Below are positions 35,426 to 44,810 of a stretch of DNA of 64,000 bases, one piece after another. Source of the DNA: Rhizobium sp. CG5 (GTDB lineage Bacteria > Pseudomonadota > Alphaproteobacteria > Rhizobiales > Rhizobiaceae); NCBI RefSeq assembly GCF_023701945.1, contig NZ_JABAEF010000004.1:1-64000 (forward strand), given 5' to 3'. Each line of letters opens with the position of its first letter. The first letter of the stretch is position 1. The notes below the pieces were generated by a model, which made no database searches, was not told the origin of the DNA, and saw nothing but the letters and a program-made list of their open reading frames with translations. The position numbers and the translations under genes were made by a program.

Positions 35426-36417
35426 AAGCCTTCGTTGACAAGTTCAAGACCACCTTCGGCGCGGATATGGGCGGGCCGGCGATTGCCTTCCTCGCCGTCA
35501 TGCTCGTCTTCGGTCTCGCAGCGGATAACTTCATCTCCCTGGCGACTTTCGGCTCCGTCGCCTTCCAGCTTCCTGAACTGGGCCTGCTGACTTTGGCGAT
35601 GCTGCTGCCACTCCTCACCGGCGGTATCAATCTGTCGATCACCTTTGCCGCCAATCTTTCCGGCCTGGCTGCCGCCTGGGTGCTGCAAGCCTATGGCGGT
35701 GTGGACGCTCCTGCCGGCGTCTTCGTCTTCGCATGCCTTGCCGCCATCGCGACCGGCGCAGCAGCAGGGGCGTTGACCGGTCTGGCAATCGCCTTTACCC
35801 GCGCCCACCCCATCCTGGTGACGCTGTCGATGATGATCTTCCTTCGGGGCCTGGGAGAGTTTCTGACGCGGGGCGGCGATATCTCGGGCTTCCCAAGCTA
35901 CATAGCGCCGATCGGCCACGGCTCGCTTCTGGGGTTTCCCATCCCGCTGCTGATCTTCATCATCTGCGTTGCCGTCTGGCACGTGCTTCTGACGCGCAGC
36001 AAGCTCGGCTTCGGACTGCTGATGATCGGGTCCAATATGGAGGCAGCCCACTATTCCGGCCTGAACACACGCAAGATCGTCGTGCTCGTCTACACGCTGT
36101 CTGGCATCATGTGCGCCATCGCCGGCATCATCATGCTCGCCCGTTTCAATTCCGTGCGGGTCGGGCACGGCGAATCCTACCTGCTGATCACCGTGCTCGC
36201 GGCCTTCCTGGGTGGCGTCAATCCGTTCGGCGGGTTTGGGCGCGTCCTGCCGGTCTTCGTGGCCTTGATCGTTCTGCAGCTGCTGTCGTCCGGCCTCAAC
36301 CTGATGGGCGCCAACCAGCACCTCGCCACGGCACTCTGGGGCGTCCTGATGATCGTCGTCATGGCTGCACGCTCGCTTGCATCCAACTACCCCATTTTCA
36401 GCAGAAAGAAGGCCTGA
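35422..36417 (+). CDS. Sugar ABC transporter permease, RbsC type (second)
   Basis: 331-residue inner-membrane permease paralogous to the previous one. Features: LTLAMLLPLLTGGINLSITF (about 50), GLAIAFTRAHPILVTLSMMI, SKLGFGLLMIGSNMEAAHYS (about 192) and LAAFLGGVNPFGGFGRVLPV (about 257). Two different permeases in one CUT2 operon indicate a heterodimeric channel. ATGA overlap with the upstream gene. Confidence 0.92.
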   Translation: MKAFVDKFKTTFGADMGGPAIAFLAVMLVFGLAADNFISLATFGSVAFQLPELGLLTLAMLLPLLTGGINLSITFAANLSGLAAAWVLQAYGGVDAPAGVFVFACLAAIATGAAAGALTGLAIAFTRAHPILVTLSMMIFLRGLGEFLTRGGDISGFPSYIAPIGHGSLLGFPIPLLIFIICVAVWHVLLTRSKLGFGLLMIGSNMEAAHYSGLNTRKIVVLVYTLSGIMCAIAGIIMLARFNSVRVGHGESYLLITVLAAFLGGVNPFGGFGRVLPVFVALIVLQLLSSGLNLMGANQHLATALWGVLMIVVMAARSLASNYPIFSRKKA

Positions 36418-36418
36418 C

Positions 36419-37267
36419 GTGCAGGGATTTGGCATTCACGCAATGATGTGGACGACGGTGTGGGATCACGCCGGGGCAGAGCGAGCCATTGCCGGCGCTG
36501 CCCACTACAAGCAGGATTTCATCGAGATCCCCCTGATCGACATCCCGTCTGTCGACGCAAAATACAGCCGGAACTTGCTGGAGAAATACGCGCTTCGCGC
36601 CGCCTGCTCCCTCGTTCTGCCCGAGCCGGCCTGGGCCTCGGTGCGGCCCGATGCGGCGATCGACCATCTCAAGTCGGCGCTGGACAAGGCTGCCGAAATG
36701 GGTGCCGAAGCCCTGACCGGCGTGACCTATGGCGGCACGAACGAGCGCACCGGCTTTCCGCCGACGCAGGCCGAATACGATAACCTCACCCGCGCACTGG
36801 GGACGGCAGCGAAGCACGCCAAGGCACTGGGCCTCCAGTTCGGCATTGAAGCCGTCAACCGCTACGAAAACCATCTCGTCAATTCCGCCGAGCAGGCCGT
36901 GGCACTGGTGGAGCGGATCGGCATGGACAACGTGTTCGTCCATCTCGACACCTTCCATATGACGATGGAAGAAAAGGGCGTTGCCAACGGGATCCTCGCC
37001 GCGCGCGACCACCTCAAATACATGCACCTCTCAGAAAGCGATCGTGGGACGCCGGGTTACGGCAATGTGCCGTGGGACGCGATCTTTGCCGCACTCGCTG
37101 CCATCGGATTCAAGGGGGCGCTCACGCTCGAAAGCTTCGCGGCCATGCCGGTCGAGATGGCCGGTGCCATCTCCACATGGCGGCCGGTTGCCCGTGATGC
37201 GGAGGAAGTCTTCGACAATGGGCTCTCCTTTATCCGCAACAAGGCGGTCCAGTATGGACTGGTGTGA
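36419..37267 (+). CDS. Sugar epimerase, D-tagatose/D-psicose 3-epimerase-like
   Basis: 282-residue TIM-barrel enzyme of the ketose 3-epimerase family. The four metal/catalytic positions are visible: Glu in GIEAVNRYENH (about 142), Asp in VHLDTFHMT (about 175), His in YMHLSESDRG (about 201) and Glu in LTLESFAAM (about 236). GTG 36419, one base after the permease stop with AAGG upstream, is the best start. It is a distant paralogue of the enzyme at 38051 in the same operon, so the two may act on different ketoses or on phosphorylated and free forms. Confidence 0.85.
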   Translation: MQGFGIHAMMWTTVWDHAGAERAIAGAAHYKQDFIEIPLIDIPSVDAKYSRNLLEKYALRAACSLVLPEPAWASVRPDAAIDHLKSALDKAAEMGAEALTGVTYGGTNERTGFPPTQAEYDNLTRALGTAAKHAKALGLQFGIEAVNRYENHLVNSAEQAVALVERIGMDNVFVHLDTFHMTMEEKGVANGILAARDHLKYMHLSESDRGTPGYGNVPWDAIFAALAAIGFKGALTLESFAAMPVEMAGAISTWRPVARDAEEVFDNGLSFIRNKAVQYGLV

Positions 37268-37965
37268 GCGCACCGAAAGAGGCGTGGAGACTGGACATCA
37301 TGGCTAAGGATATCTCGAACAGCATTGAGGCGACGGCAAAGACGATCGCGGCAGCCTCTGCCGAACGTTTCGGCGCGCTGGGCCGGTCGCGCATTGTCGT
37401 GGCGATTGCAGGCGCTCCGGGCTCGGGCAAGTCGACGCTCGCCGAGCAGGCTGTCGATCTGCTCCAGAGGCAGCATGGTCGTCGTGCCGCGCTCTTCCCG
37501 ATGGACGGCTATCACTATGACGATGCCGTGCTCGAGGCCATGGGGCGGCGTCCCTTCAAGGGCGCCATCGATACGTTCGACGCTCATGGACTGCGCCACA
37601 TGCTGGCACGGCTGAAGGCCAATGAAGACGACCTCATTGCCGTTCCGGTCTTCGATCGCTCGATCGAGATCGCCCGCGCCGGCGGACGCCTGATCCCGCA
37701 GTCGACCGAAATCATCGTCTGCGAGGGCAATTACCTGCTCGCGCGCCAGGCGCCATGGGACCGGCTGAAGCCGATCTTCGACCTCACCATTTTCGTCGAC
37801 GTCGATGTCGAGACATTGCGCCATCGCCTTCAGGAACGCTGGCGTGGGTTCGGGCTCGATCCGCAGGAGATCGCCAAGAAGGTGGAAGAGAACGATCTGC
37901 CGAACGGCATCTTCATTATGTCGAATAGCGCGGAGCCCGATCTGCGCGTCAACAACGGCGCATAA
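37264..37965 (+). CDS. P-loop kinase, FrcK/uridine kinase-like
   Basis: 233-residue cytoplasmic kinase. Walker A GAPGSGKSTLAEQ (about 50-62), substrate loop FPMDGYHYDDAVLEAMGRRP (about 78-97), EGNYLLARQAPWDRLK (about 155) and LRHRLQERWRGFGLD in the lid. It resembles FrcK, the kinase encoded in the rhizobial fructose importer operon. GTG 37264 overlaps the epimerase stop (GTGA); ATG 37300 is an alternative start. Likely phosphorylates the imported sugar or its epimer. Confidence 0.82.
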   Translation: MSAPKEAWRLDIMAKDISNSIEATAKTIAAASAERFGALGRSRIVVAIAGAPGSGKSTLAEQAVDLLQRQHGRRAALFPMDGYHYDDAVLEAMGRRPFKGAIDTFDAHGLRHMLARLKANEDDLIAVPVFDRSIEIARAGGRLIPQSTEIIVCEGNYLLARQAPWDRLKPIFDLTIFVDVDVETLRHRLQERWRGFGLDPQEIAKKVEENDLPNGIFIMSNSAEPDLRVNNGA

Positions 37966-38050
37966 GACTGCCCGGGTCCTTGGCCGTCCGACGGTACCGC
38001 CAAGGGACTGAGGCACCCTTTCCAGTATTTGCTATCAAAAGGAGCCATCC

Positions 38051-38920
38051 ATGAAACACGGAATTTACTACTCGTACTGGGAGCATGAATGGAGCGCGAA
38101 ATTCGGGCCCCATATCGAGAAAGTGGCAAAGCTCGGCTTCGACGTGATCGAAGTGGCAGCACACCATATCAATGACTATAGCGACGCTGAACTTGCCGCC
38201 ATCCGGCAGAGCGCCATCGACAATAACATCATCCTGACGGCAGGCATTGGTCCCTCGAAGAGCAAGAACCTGGCATCGGCAGACGCTTCGGTGCGTGCCG
38301 CGGGCAAGGCCTTCTTCGAGAAGACGCTGACCAACGTTGCCAAGCTGGACATCAAGACCATTGGTGGCGCGCTGCATTCCTATTGGCCGGTCGATTATTC
38401 GCAGCCGGTTGACAAGGAAGGCGACAGGGCCCGTGGCGTTGAAGGCATTCACGGCATTTCCGATTTTGCCAACAACCTGGGCATCAACCTGTGCATCGAG
38501 GTGCTGAACCGGTTCGAGAACCACGTTCTGAACACGGCCGCAGAAGGCGTTGCCTTCGTCAAGGACGTCGGCAAGCCGAACGTCAAGGTGATGCTCGATA
38601 CCTTCCATATGAATATCGAGGAAGACAGTTTTGGCGATGCCATCCGCACCGCCGGTCCGCTGCTCGGTCATTTCCACACCGGCGAAAGCAACCGCCGCGT
38701 GCCGGGCAAAGGCCGCATCCCATGGCATGAGATCGGCCTTGCCCTTCGCGAGATCAATTATCAGGGTACCGTCGTGATGGAACCGTTCGTCAAGACGGGT
38801 GGAACGATCGGCTCGGACATCCGCGTCTGGCGCGACCTGACAGACGGCGCAGACGAAGCCAAGATGGATGAGGATGCCCGCAATTCGCTCGCGTTCTCTC
38901 GATTTGTGCTTGGTGGCTAA
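38051..38920 (+). CDS. D-psicose (D-allulose) 3-epimerase
   Basis: 289-residue metal-dependent ketose 3-epimerase interconverting D-allulose and D-fructose. It begins MKHGIYYSYWEHEWSAKFGP as in the characterised Agrobacterium enzyme and has the same length. The active-site set lies at the same numbering: Glu150 (CIEVLNRFENH), Asp183 (VMLDTFHMN), His209 (GHFHTGESN) and Glu244 (VVMEPFV). A GGAG site lies ahead of ATG 38051, 85 bases after the kinase gene. Flanking kinases and an Rbs-type importer indicate assimilation of allulose through fructose. Confidence 0.93.
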   Translation: MKHGIYYSYWEHEWSAKFGPHIEKVAKLGFDVIEVAAHHINDYSDAELAAIRQSAIDNNIILTAGIGPSKSKNLASADASVRAAGKAFFEKTLTNVAKLDIKTIGGALHSYWPVDYSQPVDKEGDRARGVEGIHGISDFANNLGINLCIEVLNRFENHVLNTAAEGVAFVKDVGKPNVKVMLDTFHMNIEEDSFGDAIRTAGPLLGHFHTGESNRRVPGKGRIPWHEIGLALREINYQGTVVMEPFVKTGGTIGSDIRVWRDLTDGADEAKMDEDARNSLAFSRFVLGG

Positions 38921-39081
38921 GCTGTTGCCATGATCTATATGCTCGAGGTCGCCTTCCAACACAGCACGCGACCTTGTGCATCTGCACGGACCCATGGCAT
39001 TGGCCCGAACTGATCAGGTTGAGGTGTTGTCATCGAATGCCGGAACCGTCCGAACAACGTCGCCAGCAGAGTGATAGAACG

Positions 39082-40722
39082 ATGATCGAAGACCAGACCA
39101 CGTCACCGACGCAGACGCCGCGTTACCTCATTGGCGTCGATGTCGGTACCGGCAGCGCACGGGCAGGTCTCTTCGATCTCAAAGGCCAGATGCTCTCGGT
39201 CGCCAAGCGGGACATCACGCTGTTTCGCGAGGCAGGCTCGATCGTCGAGCAATCGAGCACCGAGATCTGGGACGCGGTCTGCGCCATCATCCGGGAGGCG
39301 GTTGCATCGGCCGGCGTCGATCCGGCCGATGTCGCAGGTCTCGGCTTCGACGCCACCTGCTCGCTGGTCGTGCTGGGGGAGGGCGGCAAGCCGCTTGCCG
39401 TCGGACCCTCGGAAGAGCCTGAACGCGACATCATCGTCTGGATGGACCATCGCGCCATCGCCCAGGCCGAGCGCATCAATGCCATGGGCCATGACGTGCT
39501 GCGCTATGTCGGCGGGCGCATCTCGCCAGAAATGGAAACACCGAAACTCCTGTGGCTGAAGGAAAACCGGCCCGCCACATTCGCCGCCGCCTGGCAGTTT
39601 TTCGACCTCGCCGACTTCCTGACCTGGAAGTCGACCGGTGACCTGTCCCGCTCGACATGTACCGTGACCTGCAAGTGGACCTATCTCGCCCATGAGGCCC
39701 GCTGGGATGCGAGCTATTTCGAGACGATCGGGCTGAAGGAACTGTCTGACGAGGGCTTTGCCCGCATCGGCACGACGATTGTCGAGCCCGGCACGCGCCT
39801 TGCCCAGGGCCTCACCGAGGCGGCTGCGGCCGCCATGGGGCTGAAGACCGGCACGCCGGTTGCCGCCGGTATGATCGATGCCCATGCCGGTGGCATCGGC
39901 ACGGTCGGCATCGGCGGCGCACCATCGGAAAACCTCGCCTATGTCTTCGGCACGTCTTCCTGCACCATGACCTCTACGGCGGAGCCGGTTTTCGTGCCCG
40001 GCGTCTGGGGTCCCTATTACTCCGCCATGGTGCCCGGCATGTGGCTGAACGAGGGCGGCCAGAGTGCGGCCGGTGCCGCCATCGACCAGTTGCTGTCCTT
40101 TCATCCGGCCGCAAGCGAGGCGATGATCACCGCGCGCGGGCAGGGGAAATCCCTGCCGGCCTTCATGGCCGAGGCTGCGGGGCAGAAGGTCACAGACGCC
40201 TCCAAGGCTGTCGAGTTGGCCGACGGCCTGCATGTCGTCCCCGAATTTCTCGGAAACCGCGCGCCCTTTGCCGACCCGCATGCCCGTGCGGTCATTGCCG
40301 GGCTCGGGATGGAGCGGGACTTCGACAGCCTTGTGGCCCTCTACGTCGCGGGCCTCTGCGGCATCGGCTACGGGCTGCGCCAGATCATCGAGACGCAGGC
40401 GAAAGCGGGCGCATCGGTCGAGCGTGTGGTGATCAGCGGCGGTGCGGGCGCCAGTCCTTTGGTCCGCCAGATCCTGGCGGATGCCTGCGGCAAGCCGGTC
40501 ATCGCGCCGGCGGCCGAAGAGCCCGTGCTGCTCGGCTCTGCCATTCTGGCCAGCGTTGCAGCCGGCGCCTTCCCCGACGTCCGTCACGCCATGGAGGCGC
40601 TATCGGCGGTTTGCGCCGTCTACGAGCCGGCCGGCGAGCCGGTCGCTCAGACCCATGCACATCGGTACCGAGCCTTCCTCCGCCTTCAAGAAGCGGCGCA
40701 AGCCGGACGGTCTGGTCGTTGA
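39082..40722 (+). CDS. FGGY-family carbohydrate kinase, ribulokinase-like
   Basis: 546-residue cytoplasmic sugar kinase of the AraB/D-ribulokinase branch. N-terminal ATPase motif YLIGVDVGTGSARAGLFDLK (about 14-33), GLGFDATCSLVVL (about 92), DIIVWMDHRAIAQAERIN with the substrate-side Asp-His (about 121), AGMIDAHAGGIGTVG with the catalytic Asp (about 270) and the C-terminal VISGGAGASPLVRQILAD (about 450). ATG 39082 is used because translation further upstream has no site. Last gene of the operon; it probably phosphorylates a ketose produced by the epimerases. Confidence 0.9.
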   Translation: MIEDQTTSPTQTPRYLIGVDVGTGSARAGLFDLKGQMLSVAKRDITLFREAGSIVEQSSTEIWDAVCAIIREAVASAGVDPADVAGLGFDATCSLVVLGEGGKPLAVGPSEEPERDIIVWMDHRAIAQAERINAMGHDVLRYVGGRISPEMETPKLLWLKENRPATFAAAWQFFDLADFLTWKSTGDLSRSTCTVTCKWTYLAHEARWDASYFETIGLKELSDEGFARIGTTIVEPGTRLAQGLTEAAAAAMGLKTGTPVAAGMIDAHAGGIGTVGIGGAPSENLAYVFGTSSCTMTSTAEPVFVPGVWGPYYSAMVPGMWLNEGGQSAAGAAIDQLLSFHPAASEAMITARGQGKSLPAFMAEAAGQKVTDASKAVELADGLHVVPEFLGNRAPFADPHARAVIAGLGMERDFDSLVALYVAGLCGIGYGLRQIIETQAKAGASVERVVISGGAGASPLVRQILADACGKPVIAPAAEEPVLLGSAILASVAAGAFPDVRHAMEALSAVCAVYEPAGEPVAQTHAHRYRAFLRLQEAAQAGRSGR

Positions 40723-40746
40723 TGGTTCCGCCAGAGAAACCTGACG

Positions 40747-41832
40747 TTACGACGCTCTAATTTCCTTCATTTTGGCGATCGCTTTTTCCATCAAGGCCAA
40801 ATCTCGCCGTGAATCCTCCAGATCGGTCTCAGGCGCGGTTTTATCCATGATATGGCGATGGAACGTCAGCAATTCGTTGGAAAATGCATCGGAGTAGATT
40901 GGGTCCATGGTGCGATGGCGTGGCCCGGTGGGTGAGGCCTCGGTAATCTCAAGGCGCGTCGGCAGGCTGCGAATATAGGGCGTGTCATAGATGATGCGCA
41001 CGCGTTTGGTGTTTGAACGCACCTCAATCATCGCATCGAAAAGCCCGAGATCATCGACGACAGCATCATAGTTGGCGACGAAGTGACCGTAGTCAAACAT
41101 CACCGTTGTATTGGCACCCGCATTGGTGCGGTGGGCGGCAAGAACCCCCTCAGGTTCCCCCAACAGACCCCGCATGGCATTGATGTGGTGCGAACTCAAA
41201 GCAGTCAGGCCACGATAGGCGCGAACAAGATCCGCGGGGGCTTTGTCGCCGACAACTTGGCCAATCAAGGCAGCGCGCGCCATCGCACCCTTCTGGAGAA
41301 GGTCGGGGTCGATATCATCGGGATAAAGAACATTCTGGCTTTTGCTCAAGAAATGCCGCCCTTCCGAGATCAGATCGAAAATTCGGACATGGGTGATGTC
41401 TTCAAACGCCGGCAATTCCGCTCTTGCCGCTTGATAGGCCGAGGCATAGCGGCGCATGTAGCCTACAAAAATCGTCTTTTCATAGCCCTTAGCATGTTCG
41501 ATCAGAGCATCGAGCTCACCAGTGGTCAGACATGCCGGTTTTTCCAGCAAGACGTGTTTTTTCGCATTGATGGCGGCATGCAAGAAGGGGGCATGGGTTT
41601 CGTCGGATGATAAGATGAAGACAACATCGATGTCAGGCGAATTGATCAGAGCGGCCGCGGACTCATAGCCGACGGCGCCTGGATTTTGCGACAGGCCCAG
41701 ATCGATCAGTTTTTTCGAGACATCAAAAAGACCCGCCACTTTCCAGAGATGGCGCTGATCGCGCAAAACCGGAAGGTGGATTGACTGGGCGACTTCACCC
41801 AGGCCCAGAAGGCCGACACGCAGTGCGCTCAC
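40747..41832 (-). CDS. Gfo/Idh/MocA-family oxidoreductase
   Basis: 361-residue NAD(P)-dependent oxidoreductase: VGLLGLGEVAQSIHLPVLRD (about 6-25), LLEKPACLTTGEL (about 93) and a long second domain with SSHHINAMRGLLGEP (about 215). Encoded downstream of an ATPase gene in the same direction after 82 bases and convergent with the FGGY kinase. Base composition is lower in GC than the adjacent operon, in common with the three transporter genes upstream. Probably oxidises the sugar imported by that system. Confidence 0.87.
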   Translation of the reverse strand: MSALRVGLLGLGEVAQSIHLPVLRDQRHLWKVAGLFDVSKKLIDLGLSQNPGAVGYESAAALINSPDIDVVFILSSDETHAPFLHAAINAKKHVLLEKPACLTTGELDALIEHAKGYEKTIFVGYMRRYASAYQAARAELPAFEDITHVRIFDLISEGRHFLSKSQNVLYPDDIDPDLLQKGAMARAALIGQVVGDKAPADLVRAYRGLTALSSHHINAMRGLLGEPEGVLAAHRTNAGANTTVMFDYGHFVANYDAVVDDLGLFDAMIEVRSNTKRVRIIYDTPYIRSLPTRLEITEASPTGPRHRTMDPIYSDAFSNELLTFHRHIMDKTAPETDLEDSRRDLALMEKAIAKMKEIRAS

Positions 41833-41914
41833 GATAAAACTCCTTTGATAAATCGGGCAATGGACAGCTAAGCTGTCAGTGTTCAGGGCAGGTCATCGCG
41901 TCTCGGATGTCCGT

Positions 41915-42679
41915 TCAGGCCGCACCTGTTACCAGCGCAACGAGATGTTCGCCGGTGGTTTCGGCCGCGCGCACTGTGCCTGCAACCTTGCCTGCGCGCA
42001 TAACCCAGACCTGATCTGCCAGACGCAGGACCTGATCGAAATTATGGCTCACAAGAATGACGCTGACTTTTTCCTCCTTCAGTTTGCGGATCAGCCCCTC
42101 GACATTGGCGGTTTCCTGGACGCCAAGTGCTGCTGTCGGCTCATCCATGATCACGATCTTCGCTCCGGCACCAACGGCCCGGCAAATCGAAATAGCCTGG
42201 CGCTGGCCTCCGGAAAGTCGCCGGACTCGTTGATGAACGGAAGGAACATTAATCGACAGCCGCGACAACATGGCTTCGGCGCCATGCCGCATGGCGCGAT
42301 GGTTCAAAAATCGAAACGGACCGAGCCGCCAAACGATCTCGCGGTTCAGATACAGGTTCTGTGCGACCGTGAGTTCGTCAATCAGGGCCAGATTCTGGTG
42401 CACGGTTTCGATGCCGGCATTGCGCGCCTCGTCAGGCGTTGAATAAGGGTTCGCTTTGCCAGCCATAGAAAGTGTGCCGGTCGTGGGTTCATAGACGCCG
42501 ACCAAACACCGCACGAGTGTTGATTTTCCAGCTCCATTGTCGCCAATGAGAGCCGTGACTTCACCCGGCAGCGCCCAGAAGGAGACATCTGACAAAGCTT
42601 GAATGGCACCGAAACTTTTGCTCAGTCCGTCACAAGACAAAATAGCATCAGGTGGGCATTTTGACATTTCCGGCCTCAT
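41915..42679 (-). CDS. Sugar ABC transporter ATP-binding protein, FrcA type (single domain)
   Basis: 254-residue ATPase with one nucleotide domain: Walker A GDNGAGKST (about 46-54), signature RLSGGQRQAISICRAV (about 158), Walker B IVIMDEPTAALG. FrcA-type importers use such single-domain ATPases instead of the double RbsA. ATG 42679 overlaps the permease stop (ATGA). Confidence 0.92.
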   Translation of the reverse strand: MRPEMSKCPPDAILSCDGLSKSFGAIQALSDVSFWALPGEVTALIGDNGAGKSTLVRCLVGVYEPTTGTLSMAGKANPYSTPDEARNAGIETVHQNLALIDELTVAQNLYLNREIVWRLGPFRFLNHRAMRHGAEAMLSRLSINVPSVHQRVRRLSGGQRQAISICRAVGAGAKIVIMDEPTAALGVQETANVEGLIRKLKEEKVSVILVSHNFDQVLRLADQVWVMRAGKVAGTVRAAETTGEHLVALVTGAA

Positions 42680-43680
42680 TTCTGATACCGCATAATCAAG
42701 GCGGCCATAACCACAATCATGCCAACGGCAATTGGCTGGTAGAAGGCCGATACGCTCAACAGCGTCAGGCCATTGACTAGAGTTGTGAGCATAATGGCAC
42801 CCAGGACGGGTCCAAGAATACTGCCGCGACCACCAAACAAACTGACGCCGCCCAGCACCACGGCAGCGACGGAATTAAGCAGGAGATTTGTATTGATGGT
42901 CGGCTCAGCGGATCCAATCCGTGCGACAAGCAAGATGGCTGCGATACCACCGCAAGCACCGGAAATCGTATAGGCGGCAATGCGCATCTTTCCCGTGCGG
43001 ATACCCAGCGATCGCGCATTTTCCTGCTGCCCGCCAGTTGCCATGAGATGAACGCCAAAACGTGTGTGAAAAAGCACAACGTGAGAAACAATCGCGACAG
43101 CGCATGCAATTAAAAACGGGTAGCCGAGGATCCCCAACGAGCCGGAGGCCAGTTTCAGGAGAAACAGGCTGCTGACGGTGTTCGGGTTGCCGCCTGACAA
43201 GATCAGTCCAATGCCGGTGACAATGGAAAGAGAGCCCAATGTCACAACAAAATCCGGTATTTTGCCGCTTGTAATGCACACCCCGTTCAGGAAGCCGATG
43301 GCGCATGTTGCCATGACTGCAAACAGGCAAGCATAGCCGATATCCCATCCGGCATTGTTGGTCAGGCCAAGCACAATGGCACCCAGCATGACGGAAGCGG
43401 CCAAGGAAAGGTCTATGCCTGCCGTCATGATGACGAATGTCTGCCCAACAGCCAGCACGATCAAAATGGCGGCGGCAACGAGCAAGGCCTGAAGATTTGG
43501 CCCGGTGATGAAGACAGGTTTTAAAATGGTGAACAGGACCACCAGACCGAGAAGCCCGACTGCCGATGCCCAATCAGCCCAGAAAGAAGGTTCGGACAAT
43601 GCCGTTACCCATGAAGGGTAACGGCGTTTTCCGACCGTATTTTCCGCTGAACCACCAGTGGAATTTGTGGCCTTCGTCAT
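42676..43680 (-). CDS. Sugar ABC transporter permease, FrcC/RbsC type
   Basis: 334-residue inner-membrane permease. Family text: LAVGQTFVIMTAGIDLSLAA (about 75-94), LNGVCITSGKIPDFVVTLGS (about 129), FGVHLMATGGQQENARSLGI (about 207) and VVLGGVSLFGGRGSILGPVL (about 270). Overlaps neighbours at both ends by ATGA, so the binding protein, permease and ATPase are translated together. Confidence 0.92.
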   Translation of the reverse strand: MTKATNSTGGSAENTVGKRRYPSWVTALSEPSFWADWASAVGLLGLVVLFTILKPVFITGPNLQALLVAAAILIVLAVGQTFVIMTAGIDLSLAASVMLGAIVLGLTNNAGWDIGYACLFAVMATCAIGFLNGVCITSGKIPDFVVTLGSLSIVTGIGLILSGGNPNTVSSLFLLKLASGSLGILGYPFLIACAVAIVSHVVLFHTRFGVHLMATGGQQENARSLGIRTGKMRIAAYTISGACGGIAAILLVARIGSAEPTINTNLLLNSVAAVVLGGVSLFGGRGSILGPVLGAIMLTTLVNGLTLLSVSAFYQPIAVGMIVVMAALIMRYQK

Positions 43681-44672
43681 TTTATGAGATCTCGGAGCGG
43701 ATCGGGATAATCTCCACCAGGCCGTGGGAAGTTTTTCAGGGATGCCGCCGCATTGTCCTTGTTCACGACAAGCACAGGGGCATTAACCTTGGGCGGCAGT
43801 GTTGCGCCTTGCGAGGCCGCCACACAGGCTTCCGTCCCCATTGCACCAACGATGTATGGGTATTGAGCCACCGTGGCGGCCATTCCGCCGGATTCAACCG
43901 ACTTCATAGCATCGACGATGCCGTCAAGCCCGATGACTTTGATAGCTTTATTGCCGGACATGTCGACGGCGCGCTGGGCGCCCAATGCCATGATATCATT
44001 GGCGGCAAAGAAGCCTGCAACCTCCGGGTTTGCACGGATGATATCGGTCGCAGCCGTGAGCGCTTTCTCTCGATCCCAGTCCGCGCTGACCATCACGATC
44101 TCTTCAAGCTTGCCTTTTGTCGCTTCCCGAAAGCCTTCGATACGGGCATTGCTGCCGATGTCTCCGACAATCCCCGCGATCAGGGCAACTTTTGATCCTG
44201 CCGGAACAATTCGCAGCATTTCTTCGCCGGCAAGATGACCGGCGGCAACGTTATCGGTGCCGATATAGGTTGTGACCTCGAAACCAGCTGCTTTTGCCTG
44301 AGCCGTATCGATCGAACTGTCGATATTGACGATGGGAACTTTTTTATTGGCAAGCGGTACCAAGGCTTGCACCAGATTGCTGACGCTGATTGGATTGACA
44401 ATGTAGCAACCGTAGTCCTGCAGGGCCATGGCCGACAGTCGGTCGGCCTGACCGGACGCATCTCCCATGTTGGTCGCGGCTTGAACAGTTACTTTGGCAC
44501 CAAGTTCTTGGGCGCTCCCTTCAATGCCTTGCTGCATGGTCTGAAAGAAGGGATTGTCCAATCCCTTGATAACCGCAGCGATGTTTTTTGCATCGCCTGC
44601 AAACGCGGCACTGCTTGTTAGGATCGCGGCAAGGCTCGCACCTATCGCCACTTTAACGGCAACGTGTCTCAT
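43677..44672 (-). CDS. Sugar ABC transporter substrate-binding protein, RbsB/FrcB type
   Basis: 331-residue periplasmic protein with a signal peptide (VAVKVAIGASLAAILTSSAA, cleavage after AFA near 25). Mature features: NIAAVIKGLDNPFFQTMQQG, INPI-like segment VNPISVSNLVQALVPLANKK, VPIVNIDSSID and GVTGDIG-like VGDIGSNARIEGF. ATG 44672 follows GGGAGGAGAT. First gene of a lower-GC importer/oxidoreductase operon; no kinase or regulator gene accompanies it. Confidence 0.9.
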   Translation of the reverse strand: MRHVAVKVAIGASLAAILTSSAAFAGDAKNIAAVIKGLDNPFFQTMQQGIEGSAQELGAKVTVQAATNMGDASGQADRLSAMALQDYGCYIVNPISVSNLVQALVPLANKKVPIVNIDSSIDTAQAKAAGFEVTTYIGTDNVAAGHLAGEEMLRIVPAGSKVALIAGIVGDIGSNARIEGFREATKGKLEEIVMVSADWDREKALTAATDIIRANPEVAGFFAANDIMALGAQRAVDMSGNKAIKVIGLDGIVDAMKSVESGGMAATVAQYPYIVGAMGTEACVAASQGATLPPKVNAPVLVVNKDNAAASLKNFPRPGGDYPDPLRDLIK

Positions 44673-44793
44673 AGTTGAAGATCTCCTCCCAGGGATCGAA
44701 GTGGTCGACACATATATCTCACACGACGTTCGAGAGGTGAGCACCTCCAGCTACCGCCCACAAGCCATAAATGTGTCGTCGCGCAATATTAAA

Positions 44794-44810
44794 TTTTACC
44801 GCGCGTAAAA
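44794..44810. promoter_or_regulatory. Inverted repeat TTTTAC-N5-GTAAAA upstream of the lower-GC importer
   Basis: Perfect 6-bp arms TTTTAC (44794-44799) and GTAAAA (44805-44810) around CGCGC, 122 bases upstream of the binding-protein start in AT-rich DNA. It looks like a dimeric regulator site; no regulator gene is adjacent. Confidence 0.5.

Noticed and set aside
39103..40587. 494-codon minus-strand frame opposite the FGGY kinase
   Set aside because: Low-complexity, Arg/Gly/Ala/Asp-rich translation; the plus-strand kinase has all family motifs.
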